Notes under the pieces: generated by a model
Seen by the model: the letters and a program-made list of their open reading frames with translations, nothing else
The model's database searches: none
Told to the model about the DNA's origin: nothing
Shown here: piece by piece, positions 41,378-51,546 of the stretch
Layout: each line of letters opens with the position of its first letter
How positions within the stretch are numbered: position 1 is the first letter of the stretch
Made by a program: the position numbers and the translations under genes
NCBI GenBank assembly: GCA_035555315.1
Contig: DATMGU010000136.1
Span: 1 to 64,000, forward strand
Direction of reading: 5' to 3'
Length of the DNA: 64,000 nt
Origin: DATMGU01 sp035555315
GTDB lineage: Bacteria > Pseudomonadota > Alphaproteobacteria > ATCC43930 > CGMCC-115725

Positions 41378-44300
41378 GCGTCGGCCTGCGGGTTGGGGCT
41401 GATACCGGGGCGCCGGCGAAGGCGCCCGCACCAGTGACTGAAACGGTCGAGATAGAGGTAGATGATCGGCGTCGTGTAGAGGGTCAGCAATTGGCTGACG
41501 ATCAACCCGCCGACGATCGAGATGCCCAGCGGCCGCCTGAGCTCGGCACCGTCACCGGAACCGAGCGCCAGCGGCAGGGCGCCCAGCATGGCCGCCATCG
41601 TGGTCATCATGATCGGGCGAAACCGCAGCAGGCACGCCTCGAAGATCGCATCATGCGAGGTCAACCCGCGGCCGCGCTCCGCGTCCAGGGCGAAATCGAT
41701 CATCATGATCGCGTTCTTCTTGACGATGCCGATCAGCAGGATGACTCCGATCAGGGCAATGATGCTGAAATCGGTCCGGCAGATCAGCAGGGCCAGGACG
41801 GCACCCACCCCCGCCGAGGGCAGGGTCGACAGGATCGTGATCGGGTGGATATAGCTCTCATACAGCACGCCCAGCACGATATAGACGGCCACGAGAGCGG
41901 CCAGGATCAGGATCACCTCATTGTTGAGGGATGACTGAAACACCTGCGCGGTGCCTTGGAAACTGCCATGGATCGAGCTCGGCACGCCGATCTGGTTCAT
42001 CGTCCGGTTGATCGCCGTCACCGCGTCGCTCAAGGGTTTCCCGGTCGGCAGGTTGAACGAGATCGTCGCCGCCGCGAACTGGCCCTGATGGTTGACCGCG
42101 AGCGGCGTATTGCTGGGGCCGTAGTGGCTGATCGCCGACAGCGGCACCATGGTCTCGACCGAGGTGCTGACCGCCGAGCCTGAGGACGCACTGCCGCGAC
42201 CGCTATTGGCGAGTTGGTTGGTCGCCTGGTTGCGCGCGGAATCGCTGGCGACCGACGCCGCGGTTGTGGTCGACGTCTTCGTGCCGGACGCGACGCTGGT
42301 TCCGGCGACGGCGTTGGTCGATTGGGTCCCGCTCGCGGAACCGCCGGATGTGCTGACATAGATTTGATCCAGCATCGACGGATCCTGCCAATAGCGCGGC
42401 GCCACCTCCATCACGACGTGATACTGGTTCAACGGATTGTAGATGGTGGAAACCTGACGCTGACCAAACGCGTCGTAGAGGGTGTTGTCCACCTGACTGG
42501 CGGTCAGCTGGAGGCGCGCGGCGGTCTGCCGATCGACGATCACATCGATCCCCAGGCCTTTGTCCTGCTGGTCCGAATTCACGTCGGCAAGCTCCGGCGC
42601 ATGCTGCAGCGCCTCTGCCAGCTTTGGCGCCCAGAGCCGGAGTTCGGCCAAGTCGTCATCCTGCAACGTATACTGATACTGCGCGTTGCTTGGCCGACCG
42701 CCGGCCCGGATATCTTGAACCGATTGCAGAAACAACGCCGCACCCGCGACTTGGGTCAGCTTGGGACGCAAGCGGGCGATGATTTCGTCGGCGGTCACCG
42801 TGCGCTCGCTGAGCGGCTTCAGGCCGATGAACATGAAGCCGGAATTGGTTTGACCGCCGCCGGTATAGGCGATGACCGTGTCGACGGACGGATCGCCTTG
42901 CACGATGTTGACGAACTGGGTCAATTTCTGGCGCATCAGCTGGAACGAGATGCTCTGATCCGCCTGGATACCGCCGACCAACCGTCCGGTATCCTGCTGC
43001 GGGAAGAACCCCTTCGGCACGATCATGAACAGGTAGACGGTCAACGCGATCGTGCCGAAGAAGATCAGCACGACCAGCGGCCCGTTGCGCAAGGCGACCC
43101 CCAGCGACCGCTCATACCCCCGCAGCATCCCGGCGAACGCACGTTCGGTCAGGCGAAACAGGGCGGACGGCGTGTGATCGGCGCGTCGCCGCAGGAGCGC
43201 CGCGCACATCATCGGCGTGGTCGTCAGCGAGACCACCAGCGAGACCAGCACCGCCACCGACAAGGTCATCGCGAATTCACGGAACAACCGGCCGACGATG
43301 CCGCCCATCAGCAGGATCGGCAGGAACACCGCGACCAGGGAAACGCTCATCGACAGGACGGTGAAGCCGACTTCCTGCGCGCCGAGTAGCGCCGCCTGGA
43401 CCCGCGACATCCCCGCTTCCAGATGCCGGGTGATGTTCTCCAGCACGACGACCGCGTCATCGACGACGAAGCCGGTGGCGATGGTCAGCGCCATCAGCGA
43501 CAGATTGTCGAGGCTGAAGCCCAGCAGATACATCACGCCGAATGTGCCGATCAGCGAGATCGGCACCGCCACCGTGGGCACCAAGGCGGCGCGCACATCG
43601 CCCAGAAAGACGAACACCACGAGGATGACCAGGGCGATGGCGATCAGCAGCGTCGTCTCGGTGTCGTGCAGCGACGCTCGGATCGTCGTCGTCCGGTCGG
43701 TCGCGACGGCGAGATCGATATCCGTCGGGATCGATAGTCTAAGCTCGGGCAGGAGTGCCTTAACCCGATCGACCGTATCGATGATGTTGGCACCGGGCTG
43801 CTGGGTCAGGATCACCCCTACCGAGGGGCGGCCATTGGGAAACCCCTGATTGCTGGCAAGACCTTGATTGCGAAGATCCTCCACCGAATCCGAGACCTCG
43901 GCGAGGTCGGACAGGCGCACCGCCGAGCCGTTGCGATAGGCCACGACGAGGGTGCGGTACTGACTGGCCTTGCGAGCCTGATCGTTGGTGTAGATCTGGA
44001 AATGCAGGTCGCCATCTTCGACGGCGCCTTTAGGGGTATTGGCGTTGGCCGACGACAACGCGGCGCGGATATCCTCGAGACCGATGCCGTATTTAAACAG
44101 GCTTTGCGGGTTGAGATCGACGCGCACCGCCGGCAGCGAACTGCCGCCGATGGTCACCTGGCCGATGCCGCTGACCTGGGACAGCTTCTGCTGCAGCACC
44201 GTCGCGGCGCTGTCGTAAAGCTGGCCTTGGCTGAGCGTGTCCGAGGTCAGCGACAGGATCATGATCGGCGCATCGGCCGGATTGACCTTGCGATAGGTCG

Positions 44301-44679
44301 GGTTGCTTCGCAGACTGGTCGGCAGATCGGCGCGGGCCGCGTTGATCGCCGCCTGGACGTCCCGCGCGGCACCGTCGATGTCGCGGCTAAGGTCGAATTG
44401 CAAGGTGACGCGGGTCGTGCCGACGGCGCTCGACGAGGTGAGTTCCGTGACGCCGGCGATCTGACCCAGATGGCGTTCGAGTGGTGTCGCGACACTGGTC
44501 GCCATGGTCTCGGGGCTGGCTCCCGGCATCTGCGCCTGGACCGAGATGGTCGGCAAATCGACCTGCGGCAGAGGCGATACCGGCAGCTTGAAGAACGCCA
44601 TCGCGCCGGCCAATGCCACGCCCAGGGTAAGCAGCGTGGTCGCGACCGGCCGCGCGATGGACGGCGCCGACAGGTTCAT
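41374..44679 (-). CDS. RND multidrug efflux transporter (MdtC/MuxC-like)
   Basis: The 1101-aa inner-membrane proton/drug antiporter has the RND pattern: LSAPSIARPVATTLLTLGVA at the start, TM4 GFVVDDAVVVLENITRHLEAG with the proton-relay Asp pair, and GIVKKNAIMMIDFAL in TM10. It is about 60 residues longer than usual because of an Ser/Thr/Ala-rich insert between STSGG and VPLSAI in the C-terminal periplasmic half (about nucleotides 42150-42345); the sister pump has only a few residues there. It forms a heteromeric pair with the next gene. ATGA overlaps on both sides. Confidence 0.95.
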   Translation of the reverse strand: MNLSAPSIARPVATTLLTLGVALAGAMAFFKLPVSPLPQVDLPTISVQAQMPGASPETMATSVATPLERHLGQIAGVTELTSSSAVGTTRVTLQFDLSRDIDGAARDVQAAINAARADLPTSLRSNPTYRKVNPADAPIMILSLTSDTLSQGQLYDSAATVLQQKLSQVSGIGQVTIGGSSLPAVRVDLNPQSLFKYGIGLEDIRAALSSANANTPKGAVEDGDLHFQIYTNDQARKASQYRTLVVAYRNGSAVRLSDLAEVSDSVEDLRNQGLASNQGFPNGRPSVGVILTQQPGANIIDTVDRVKALLPELRLSIPTDIDLAVATDRTTTIRASLHDTETTLLIAIALVILVVFVFLGDVRAALVPTVAVPISLIGTFGVMYLLGFSLDNLSLMALTIATGFVVDDAVVVLENITRHLEAGMSRVQAALLGAQEVGFTVLSMSVSLVAVFLPILLMGGIVGRLFREFAMTLSVAVLVSLVVSLTTTPMMCAALLRRRADHTPSALFRLTERAFAGMLRGYERSLGVALRNGPLVVLIFFGTIALTVYLFMIVPKGFFPQQDTGRLVGGIQADQSISFQLMRQKLTQFVNIVQGDPSVDTVIAYTGGGQTNSGFMFIGLKPLSERTVTADEIIARLRPKLTQVAGAALFLQSVQDIRAGGRPSNAQYQYTLQDDDLAELRLWAPKLAEALQHAPELADVNSDQQDKGLGIDVIVDRQTAARLQLTASQVDNTLYDAFGQRQVSTIYNPLNQYHVVMEVAPRYWQDPSMLDQIYVSTSGGSASGTQSTNAVAGTSVASGTKTSTTTAASVASDSARNQATNQLANSGRGSASSGSAVSTSVETMVPLSAISHYGPSNTPLAVNHQGQFAAATISFNLPTGKPLSDAVTAINRTMNQIGVPSSIHGSFQGTAQVFQSSLNNEVILILAALVAVYIVLGVLYESYIHPITILSTLPSAGVGAVLALLICRTDFSIIALIGVILLIGIVKKNAIMMIDFALDAERGRGLTSHDAIFEACLLRFRPIMMTTMAAMLGALPLALGSGDGAELRRPLGISIVGGLIVSQLLTLYTTPIIYLYLDRFSHWCGRLRRRPGISPNPQADA

Positions 44680-47600
44680 TCCGCGGCACTCAGCCCCGGC
44701 GCTCGATGGCGGCCGAAGCGCTGCGCCAACCGATCGAACATCAGATAGATCACCGGCGTGGTGAACAGCGTCAGCAACTGGCTGACGATCAGGCCGCCGA
44801 CGATGCTGACGCCGAGCGGGTTACGCAGTTCCGACCCAGTGCCGGTGCCGAGCATCAGTGGGAGGGCCCCCAGCAGCGCCGCCATGGTCGTCATCAGGAT
44901 CGGCCGGAAGCGCAGCAGGCAGGCCTGGTAGATGGCCTCGCGCGGCGGCTTGCCCTCCTCGCGTTCGGCATAGAGCGCGAAGTCGATCATCATGATCGCG
45001 TTCTTCTTGACGATGCCGATCAGCAGGATGATGCCGATGATGCCGATGATGCCGAGATCGCTCCCCACCAGCAGCAGCGCCAGCAAAGCCCCGACGCCCG
45101 CGGAGGGCAGGGTCGATAGGATCGTGATTGGATGGATGTAGCTCTCGTAGAGCACACCCAGCACGATGTACATCGTGACGATGGCCGCCAAGATCAGCAG
45201 CAACTCGTTGCTGAGCGACGCCTGGAAGGCGAGCGCGGCCCCCTGGAAGCTGGTGATCACGCTGGCGGGCACGCCAAGCGATACCTGGGCCTGTTTGATC
45301 GCGGTCACCGCTTCGCCCAGCGAGGCGCCGGGGGCCAGGTTGAACGATATGGTGATCGCCGGAAACTGGCCCAGGTGATTGACCTGCAGCGGCACGGTCT
45401 GCTCCGTCACCCGGGCGATCGCCGAGAGGGGCACCTGGCCGCCACCGGATGATGGCAGATAGATAGATGACAGCCCGGCGACCGTCTGACGCGCGGTCGG
45501 GTCGGCCTCCAGGATCACCCGGTACTGGTTCGACTGGGTGAAGATGGTCGACACGATGCGCTGGCCGAAGGCGTCATAGAGCGCGTTGTCGACGGTCGCC
45601 GGCGTGATGCCGAAACGGCCGGCCGTATCGCGGTCGATGGTGATATAGGCGGAGAGCCCATATTCCTGGGAATTGCTGGCGACGTCCTCGATCTCGGGCA
45701 GCTGGTTCAGCCGCTCGACCACCTTAGGGACCCAGGCGGCGAGTTCCTCGGGATTGGCATCTTCCAGAACGAACTGGTACTGCGTGCGGCTGACATTGGC
45801 GTCGATCGACAGGTCCTGCACCGGTTGCATATAAAGCTGGATGCCGGACACGTCGGCGGTCTCTCGTTGCAGCCGGCGGATGATGTTGCTGGCGGTGATG
45901 CTGCGCTCGTCGCGGGACCGCAGGTTGATCAGGAACCGACCGCTGTTCAGCGTCATGTTGGTGCCGTCGACGCCGATGAAGGATGACAGGCTCACCACAT
46001 CCGGATCGCGCAGGATCGCCGCCGCCAATTTCTGCTGCCGATCGGCCATGGCGGCATAGGATACCGATTGCGACGCCTCCGAGATGCCCTGGATCAGGCC
46101 GGTATCCTGGACCGGAAAAAAGCCTTTGGGGATCGCCACGTAGAGCAGCGCCGTGACGCCCAGCGTCGTCACCGCCACCAGCAGGGTGAGCTTTTCGTGA
46201 TCCAGTACCCAGGTAAGCATCCGGCCGTATTGGGCGATCACCCCGTCGAACCATTGCTGGGTCCGCCGGGCGATCGCCGATTGCTCGGATGCCGGCCGGT
46301 GACGCAGCAGCTTGGCACAAAGCATCGGCACCAGGGTCAGCGAGACCACGGCGGAAATCAGGATGGTGACGGCCAGCGTGATCGCGAATTCCCGGAACAG
46401 CCGGCCGACGACATCGCCCATGAACAGCAGGGGAATCAGCACCGCGATCAGCGAGATGGTCAGCGACACGATGGTGAAGCCGATCTGCTTCGACCCCTTG
46501 AGCGCCGCCTCGCGCGGGTCCTCGCCCGCTTCGATATAGCGCGCGATATTCTCGATCATGACGATCGCGTCGTCGACGACGAAGCCGGTCGCCACGGTAA
46601 GCGCCATCAAAGACAGGTTGTTGAGGCTGAACCCGGCCAGGTACATGACGCCGAAAGTGCCGACCAGCGACAGCGGCACGGATAGGCTGGGAATGATGGT
46701 CGCCGGCAGGTTGCGCAGGAAGAGGAAGATCACCAGCACGACCAGCACGACCGACAGGGTCAGCTCGAACTCGACATCGCTGACCGAGGCGCGGATCGTC
46801 GTCGTTCGGTCGGTCAGCACGGCGACGTCGACAGCGCCCGGCAATGCTGCCTGCAACTGCGGCAACAACGCTTTGACGCTGTCGACCACCTGGATGACAT
46901 TGGCGCCGGGCTGCCGCTGGATATTCACGATAACCGCCGGCTCGGTGTTCATCCAGGCGCCGAGCTTGGTGTTCTCGGCGCTGTCGACGACGCGCGCCAC
47001 ATCCGACAGGTGAACCGGTGCGTTATCCTTGTAGGCGACGACGATGTTGTTGTATTCGGCGGCGGATTTCAGCTGGTCGTTGGCGTTGATCGAATAGGCG
47101 CGCATCGGCCCGTCGAAATTGCCCTTGGGCGTGTTGACGTTGGAATTGCCGATCGTGGTGCGCAGATCGTCGATGTTGAGGCCATAGGCGGCGAGCGCTC
47201 GCACATTCGCCTGGACGCGCACCGCCGGCCGCTGGCCGCCGCTGATGCTGACCAGCCCGACACCCGGCAATTGCGAGATTTTCTGCGCCAGCCGCGTATC
47301 GGTCAGATCCTCGATCTGGATCAGCGGCAGGGTCTTCGAGGAAATCCCCAACGTCAGGACCGGCGCGTCGGCGGGATTGACCTTGGCATAGATCGGTGGC
47401 GCCGGCAGGTCGGAGGGCAGCAGATTGCCCGCCGCGTTGATCGATGCCTGCACCTCCTGTTCGGCGACATCCAGGCTGAGATCGAGGCCGAATTGCAGGG
47501 TGATGACCGAGGCGCCGGCCGAACTGCTCGATGACATCTGAGTGAGGTTCGGCATCTGGCCGAATTGCCGTTCGAGCGGTGCCGTGACCGACGAGGTCAT

Positions 47601-47774
47601 GACCTCCGGACTGGCGCCCGGATAGAAGGTCTGCACCTGGATGGTCGGATAATCGACCTCCGGTAGCGCCGAGAGCGGCAGGAACCGGAACGCCATGCCG
47701 CCGACCAGCAGGATCGCCACCATCAGGAGCGAGGTGGCGACCGGCCGCATGATGAAGAGGGCCGAGGGGTTCAT
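44676..47774 (-). CDS. RND multidrug efflux transporter (MdtB/MuxB-like)
   Basis: The 1032-aa partner RND protein has normal length. MNPSALFIMRPVATSLLMVA opens TM1, GFVVDDAIVMIENIARYIEAG carries the TM4 Asp pair and GIVKKNAIMMIDFALYAE lies in TM10. Two tandem RND genes with one MFP and one channel are characteristic of MdtABC/MuxABC-OpmB systems, in which the pump is a B2C heterotrimer. Gene order here is MFP, MdtB-like, MdtC-like, channel. Confidence 0.95.
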   Translation of the reverse strand: MNPSALFIMRPVATSLLMVAILLVGGMAFRFLPLSALPEVDYPTIQVQTFYPGASPEVMTSSVTAPLERQFGQMPNLTQMSSSSSAGASVITLQFGLDLSLDVAEQEVQASINAAGNLLPSDLPAPPIYAKVNPADAPVLTLGISSKTLPLIQIEDLTDTRLAQKISQLPGVGLVSISGGQRPAVRVQANVRALAAYGLNIDDLRTTIGNSNVNTPKGNFDGPMRAYSINANDQLKSAAEYNNIVVAYKDNAPVHLSDVARVVDSAENTKLGAWMNTEPAVIVNIQRQPGANVIQVVDSVKALLPQLQAALPGAVDVAVLTDRTTTIRASVSDVEFELTLSVVLVVLVIFLFLRNLPATIIPSLSVPLSLVGTFGVMYLAGFSLNNLSLMALTVATGFVVDDAIVMIENIARYIEAGEDPREAALKGSKQIGFTIVSLTISLIAVLIPLLFMGDVVGRLFREFAITLAVTILISAVVSLTLVPMLCAKLLRHRPASEQSAIARRTQQWFDGVIAQYGRMLTWVLDHEKLTLLVAVTTLGVTALLYVAIPKGFFPVQDTGLIQGISEASQSVSYAAMADRQQKLAAAILRDPDVVSLSSFIGVDGTNMTLNSGRFLINLRSRDERSITASNIIRRLQRETADVSGIQLYMQPVQDLSIDANVSRTQYQFVLEDANPEELAAWVPKVVERLNQLPEIEDVASNSQEYGLSAYITIDRDTAGRFGITPATVDNALYDAFGQRIVSTIFTQSNQYRVILEADPTARQTVAGLSSIYLPSSGGGQVPLSAIARVTEQTVPLQVNHLGQFPAITISFNLAPGASLGEAVTAIKQAQVSLGVPASVITSFQGAALAFQASLSNELLLILAAIVTMYIVLGVLYESYIHPITILSTLPSAGVGALLALLLVGSDLGIIGIIGIILLIGIVKKNAIMMIDFALYAEREEGKPPREAIYQACLLRFRPILMTTMAALLGALPLMLGTGTGSELRNPLGVSIVGGLIVSQLLTLFTTPVIYLMFDRLAQRFGRHRAPGLSAAE

Positions 47775-47808
47775 GGCGCGGGTATCTCAGTCACCGGACG
47801 GAGAGGGC

Positions 47809-49083
47809 TCATTGCGCCGGCGGGCGGTGCGCCCGTTGGCCGCCCGACGGATCGGCGGCGGGTGCGCCGCCGCCGGTGGTCGCCTTCGGCAAGATGACCT
47901 TGGCGCCTTCGCGCAGCTTGTCGGCGCCGTCGATGACGACGGTGTCGCCGACCGCGAGACCTGTGGTGACCGCGACGGTGTCGCCGGCGGAGGGGCCGAG
48001 TTTGACCGGCCGCACGGTCACCGTCTCATCCGGCTTCACTAGATAGACGAAGGTACCGGGCGCGCCGCGCTGAATCGCGGCGGACGGAACGACGATCGCG
48101 TCACGCAGCGTATCGACCAACAATTGCGTGTTGACGAACTGGTTTGGAAACAGGCTCTCGTCGTCGTTGTCGAACTGCGCCTTCAGTTTCAAGGTGCCGG
48201 TGCTGGTATCGATCTGGTTGTCCAAGCTCAGCAGCTTGCCGGTCGCCAGCTTGGCCGTCTGGCTGCGGTCGAAGGCGGAAACCTCCAGCGTGGCGCCGCC
48301 ATGGAACCGTTTGGTGACCGCCGGCAGGTTATCCTCGGGCAGCGTGAAGACCACGGTGATCGGCTGCAATTGGGTGATGACGACAATGCCGTTGGTGTCG
48401 CTGGTCTGCACGTAATTGCCCTGATCGACCTGGCGCAGGCCGACCCGCCCGCTGGCCGGCGCCACGATCCGGCAATACGCCAGGTTGAGCCTGGCTGTAT
48501 TGACCTGCGCCGTATCCGACGCGACGGTGCCCTCGTATTGCTGCACCAGCGACGCCTGGGTATCTCGGGTTTGCCGGGCGATCGAGTCTTGGGCCACCAG
48601 CGTCTTGTAGCGTTCCAGGTCGAGGCGCGCGGTCTGCAGCAGCGCCTGGTCGCGCGTCAACTGGCCTAGATCCTGATCCAATGTGAACTGATAGGGCCGG
48701 GGATCGATCTGGGCGAGGAAATCGCCCTTTTTCACGATCTGGCCTTCCTGAAATCCCAGTTCCATCAACTGTCCGGCGATCTGCGTCCTGACTGTGACCG
48801 TTGCCAAGGGCGTTACCGTACCAAGGGCGGCCAGGGTCAGCGGGATATCGCCCTGCTTCGCCGTGGCGACACCGACGGCCATCGGCGCCCCCGATGCGCC
48901 GAACCGGCCGCCGCGCGGTGCCGGCGTCGGGTTCGGCCGCACGAACCAGGCGATCGCCGCCAGTGCCAGGAGGATGATCAAGGCCCAGACCAGCCGCGAC
49001 CAGATCGACGTCCGTGGCTTTGCCACGCCCAGCCGACCATCCCGATCGCGCCGTAAATCTATCCGAGGTTGCTCTGTGGTCAT
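47809..49083 (-). CDS. RND efflux membrane fusion protein (MdtA-like)
   Basis: The 424-aa product has an N-terminal membrane anchor (LVWALIILLALAAIAWFV) and then a periplasmic adaptor with lipoyl halves (TVTVRTQIAGQLMELGFQEG, NLAYCRIVAPASGRVGLRQ), helical hairpin and beta barrel. The C-terminus is extended and Pro/Gly-rich (GGGAPAADPSGGQRAHRPP). It connects the two RND pumps with the outer-membrane channel. The ATG at 49083 is used; an upstream TTG at 49119 is less likely. Confidence 0.93.
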   Translation of the reverse strand: MTTEQPRIDLRRDRDGRLGVAKPRTSIWSRLVWALIILLALAAIAWFVRPNPTPAPRGGRFGASGAPMAVGVATAKQGDIPLTLAALGTVTPLATVTVRTQIAGQLMELGFQEGQIVKKGDFLAQIDPRPYQFTLDQDLGQLTRDQALLQTARLDLERYKTLVAQDSIARQTRDTQASLVQQYEGTVASDTAQVNTARLNLAYCRIVAPASGRVGLRQVDQGNYVQTSDTNGIVVITQLQPITVVFTLPEDNLPAVTKRFHGGATLEVSAFDRSQTAKLATGKLLSLDNQIDTSTGTLKLKAQFDNDDESLFPNQFVNTQLLVDTLRDAIVVPSAAIQRGAPGTFVYLVKPDETVTVRPVKLGPSAGDTVAVTTGLAVGDTVVIDGADKLREGAKVILPKATTGGGAPAADPSGGQRAHRPPAQ

Positions 49084-49243
49084 GTTGAGTTGCGTTTCAA
49101 TGCTCGAGATGACGCCCAAGTGCGGATTTTATGCGATGCGGCGAGGCAGTCGGCGCGCAGCCAGCCCGCATGGCCCCACATCGATACCTCCCAATAATAG
49201 CATCCGGATGTCCGCTACCGGGGTTTTCTGTAACAGCCACGTT

Positions 49244-49867
49244 TCAGCGGCGGCTCGGAACCTCGGATTGATCCCCTTCTGGAGCTCCAGTCGACGCAGC
49301 CAGGGCGAGCGCCCGCTCGCCGCCCGCGACGACGCGGTGGACGAGCTGGGACAGGCTATGAAACTCCGCGACGTCGAGATCGCGAAACATTTCATCATTG
49401 ACCCGCTGAGGAGCCCCCTGGAGTTCGACCATCACGTGGTTGCCGACCGGCGTCAGTCGCAGCAGCACATGGCGCGAGTCCAGCGGGTTCGTCGCCTTTT
49501 CGACCCAGCCCAGCCGCACCAGCCGATTGGCGAGCATGGTCACCATCGAGCCGGTCACCGCGAGGCGCTTGGCGACCACGCCGACCCGCGCGCCGCCTTC
49601 TCCCTCAAGCTGGGCCACGGCGAGAAGCACCCGATATTCCGGTTCGCTGACCCCGAGCCGCCGCGCCAGGCCGGCCCGCAGCTCCTGCAGCTGACGACCC
49701 ATCGTCATGAGGTTGCCGAGCAGCTCTCGAAACCTTTGGTCGGTACCATCGACGAGCAGCGCCGGGCGGGTGATCGTGAGCGGCGCCGGCGCGCGCGCCG
49801 AAGCGGTCTCCGCGTCCGCCGGGGCGATGGGGACGGTGGTCTTGTTCGGGGATTTTGACTTGGTCAT
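49244..49867 (-). CDS. MarR family transcriptional regulator
   Basis: The 207-aa product has an extended N-terminus of about 60 residues, then a MarR winged helix: RLGVSEPEYRVLLAVAQLEG, VGVVAKRLAVTGSMVTMLANRLVRLGWV and RHVLLRLTPVG. It lies directly upstream of the efflux operon on the same strand with 160 bases between, so it is a likely local repressor. The start is uncertain; ATGs at 49891 and 49963 are in frame upstream. Confidence 0.85.
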   Translation of the reverse strand: MTKSKSPNKTTVPIAPADAETASARAPAPLTITRPALLVDGTDQRFRELLGNLMTMGRQLQELRAGLARRLGVSEPEYRVLLAVAQLEGEGGARVGVVAKRLAVTGSMVTMLANRLVRLGWVEKATNPLDSRHVLLRLTPVGNHVMVELQGAPQRVNDEMFRDLDVAEFHSLSQLVHRVVAGGERALALAASTGAPEGDQSEVPSRR

Positions 49868-50265
49868 GGCAAGCCCTTGTTCCGCCGCCATCAACCGGTC
49901 ATTCCTCTCGGAAAGGTCGTGGCCGGCGCGCAGACCACCGACGATTCCGCCAAGGCTTTCCATAGCCTATTCCCCGCGGCTTTGGCGATGCCCCGGGACC
50001 AGACTGTCACAGATTTTCCCGTATTGCGCGTGACGAACGCCGCTCTCCGGCTCGGCAGGTCCCGCGCCAAGCGGCGTGATTCCGGGCGACCCGCCGACGG
50101 GTCGTCCAACCCCCATCGCCGTGACCCGCCCTCATCGGGAGAAATTTCGCCTGCGAGGCGCATCTCTTGCATCGCCAACCGTCATCTCTACAGCTAGAAC
50201 GGGGGCCGCGGTTAGGGGGGTGAGGCTCATCCACCGCGGCATCAGGACGGCGGCATCAGCTCTTC
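49868..50265. other. Divergent region between marR and soxB, no gene seen
   Basis: 398 bases separate the two start codons. Part may code for a longer MarR N-terminus. I found no glycine, SAM or tetrahydrofolate riboswitch-like structure that I could support, and no clear operator. Confidence 0.4.
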
Positions 50266-51519
50266 ATGCAGAAATTCTCGGTCTTTTCTCTGGTCGGTCA
50301 GGCATTGCGCGGTCATCAGGGGTGGCAACCCCAATGGCGGTCACCCGAGCCGAAAGCCGCCTATGACGCGGTCATCATCGGCGGCGGGGGCCATGGCCTC
50401 GCGACAGCCTATTATCTCGCCAAGGAACACGGGCTGCGCAATATCGCGGTGCTGGAGCGCGGCTGGCTGGGCGGTGGCAATACCGGGCGCAACACCACCA
50501 TCATCCGGTCCAACTACCTGTTCACCGAAAGCGCCGCCCTCTACGACCACGCGGTTAAGCTATGGGAAGGGCTGGCGCAGGATCTCAACTACAACGTGAT
50601 GTTCTCGCAGCGCGGCGTGCTGATGCTGGCGCACACCATCCACGATGTTCAGTCGGGCAAGCGCCATGTCCACGCCAACCGGTTGAACGGCGTGGACAAT
50701 GAGTGGCTGAGCCCGGCCGAGGCCAAGGCGTTCTGCCCACCGCTGAACATCTCTCCAGGTATGCGCTATCCGGTGCTGGGAGCCGCCCTGCAGCGGCGCG
50801 GCGGCGTCGCCCGCCACGACGCGGTGGCCTGGGGCTATGCCCGCGCCGCCGACGCGCTGGGCGTCGACATCCTGCAGAATTGCGAGGTCACGGCGATCCG
50901 CCGCGACGCCACCGGTGCGATCGAAGGGGTCGAGACCAGCCGAGGGACGATCCGCACGACCAAGGTGGGCGTCGTCGCCGCCGGCCATACCAGCGTGGTG
51001 ATGGCGATGGCCGACCTGCGCATGCCGTTGGAAAGCTATCCATTGCAGGCGCTGGTGTCGGAGCCGATCAAGCCGGTGTTTCCCTGCGTCGTCATGTCGA
51101 ACACGATCCACGCCTATATCAGCCAATCGGATAAGGGCGAGTTGGTGATCGGCGCCGGCACCGACGCCTATGTCTCGTATAGCCAGCGCGGCGGGCTGCA
51201 CATCGCGACCCATACGCTGGATGCGATCTGCGAGCTGTTCCCGCAGTTTCGGCGCCTGCGCATGCTGCGCAACTGGGGCGGCATCGTCGATGTGACGCCC
51301 GACCGCTCGCCGATCATCGGCAAGACGCCCGTGCCGGGTCTCTACGTCAATTGCGGCTGGGGCACCGGCGGTTTCAAGGCGACACCCGGCTCCGGCCATG
51401 TCTTCGCCTGGACGATGGCCAAGGACGCGCCGCATCCGATCGCCGCGCCCTTCACCCTCGACCGGTTCCGCGAGGGCCGGTTGATCGACGAGGCCGCCGC
51501 CGCCGCCGTGGCGCACTGA
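50266..51519 (+). CDS. soxB: Sarcosine oxidase beta subunit
   Basis: The 417-aa flavoprotein has the dinucleotide-binding motif AVIIGGGGHGLATAYYLAKE at about residues 37-56. It starts MQKFSVFSLVGQALRGHQGW, the typical N-terminus of heterotetrameric SoxB, and ends with the motif NCGWGTGGFKATPGSGHVFA. It binds covalent FMN between alpha and beta and oxidises sarcosine to glycine and formaldehyde equivalents. The cytoplasmic complex is encoded by soxBDAG in order. Confidence 0.95.
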   Translation: MQKFSVFSLVGQALRGHQGWQPQWRSPEPKAAYDAVIIGGGGHGLATAYYLAKEHGLRNIAVLERGWLGGGNTGRNTTIIRSNYLFTESAALYDHAVKLWEGLAQDLNYNVMFSQRGVLMLAHTIHDVQSGKRHVHANRLNGVDNEWLSPAEAKAFCPPLNISPGMRYPVLGAALQRRGGVARHDAVAWGYARAADALGVDILQNCEVTAIRRDATGAIEGVETSRGTIRTTKVGVVAAGHTSVVMAMADLRMPLESYPLQALVSEPIKPVFPCVVMSNTIHAYISQSDKGELVIGAGTDAYVSYSQRGGLHIATHTLDAICELFPQFRRLRMLRNWGGIVDVTPDRSPIIGKTPVPGLYVNCGWGTGGFKATPGSGHVFAWTMAKDAPHPIAAPFTLDRFREGRLIDEAAAAAVAH

Positions 51520-51546
51520 CATGAATATTCGCGTGAAAGTCATCCC

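Noticed and set aside
49868..50265. Glycine or tetrahydrofolate riboswitch before soxB
   Set aside because: I could not find the conserved core motifs of either class in the sequence.
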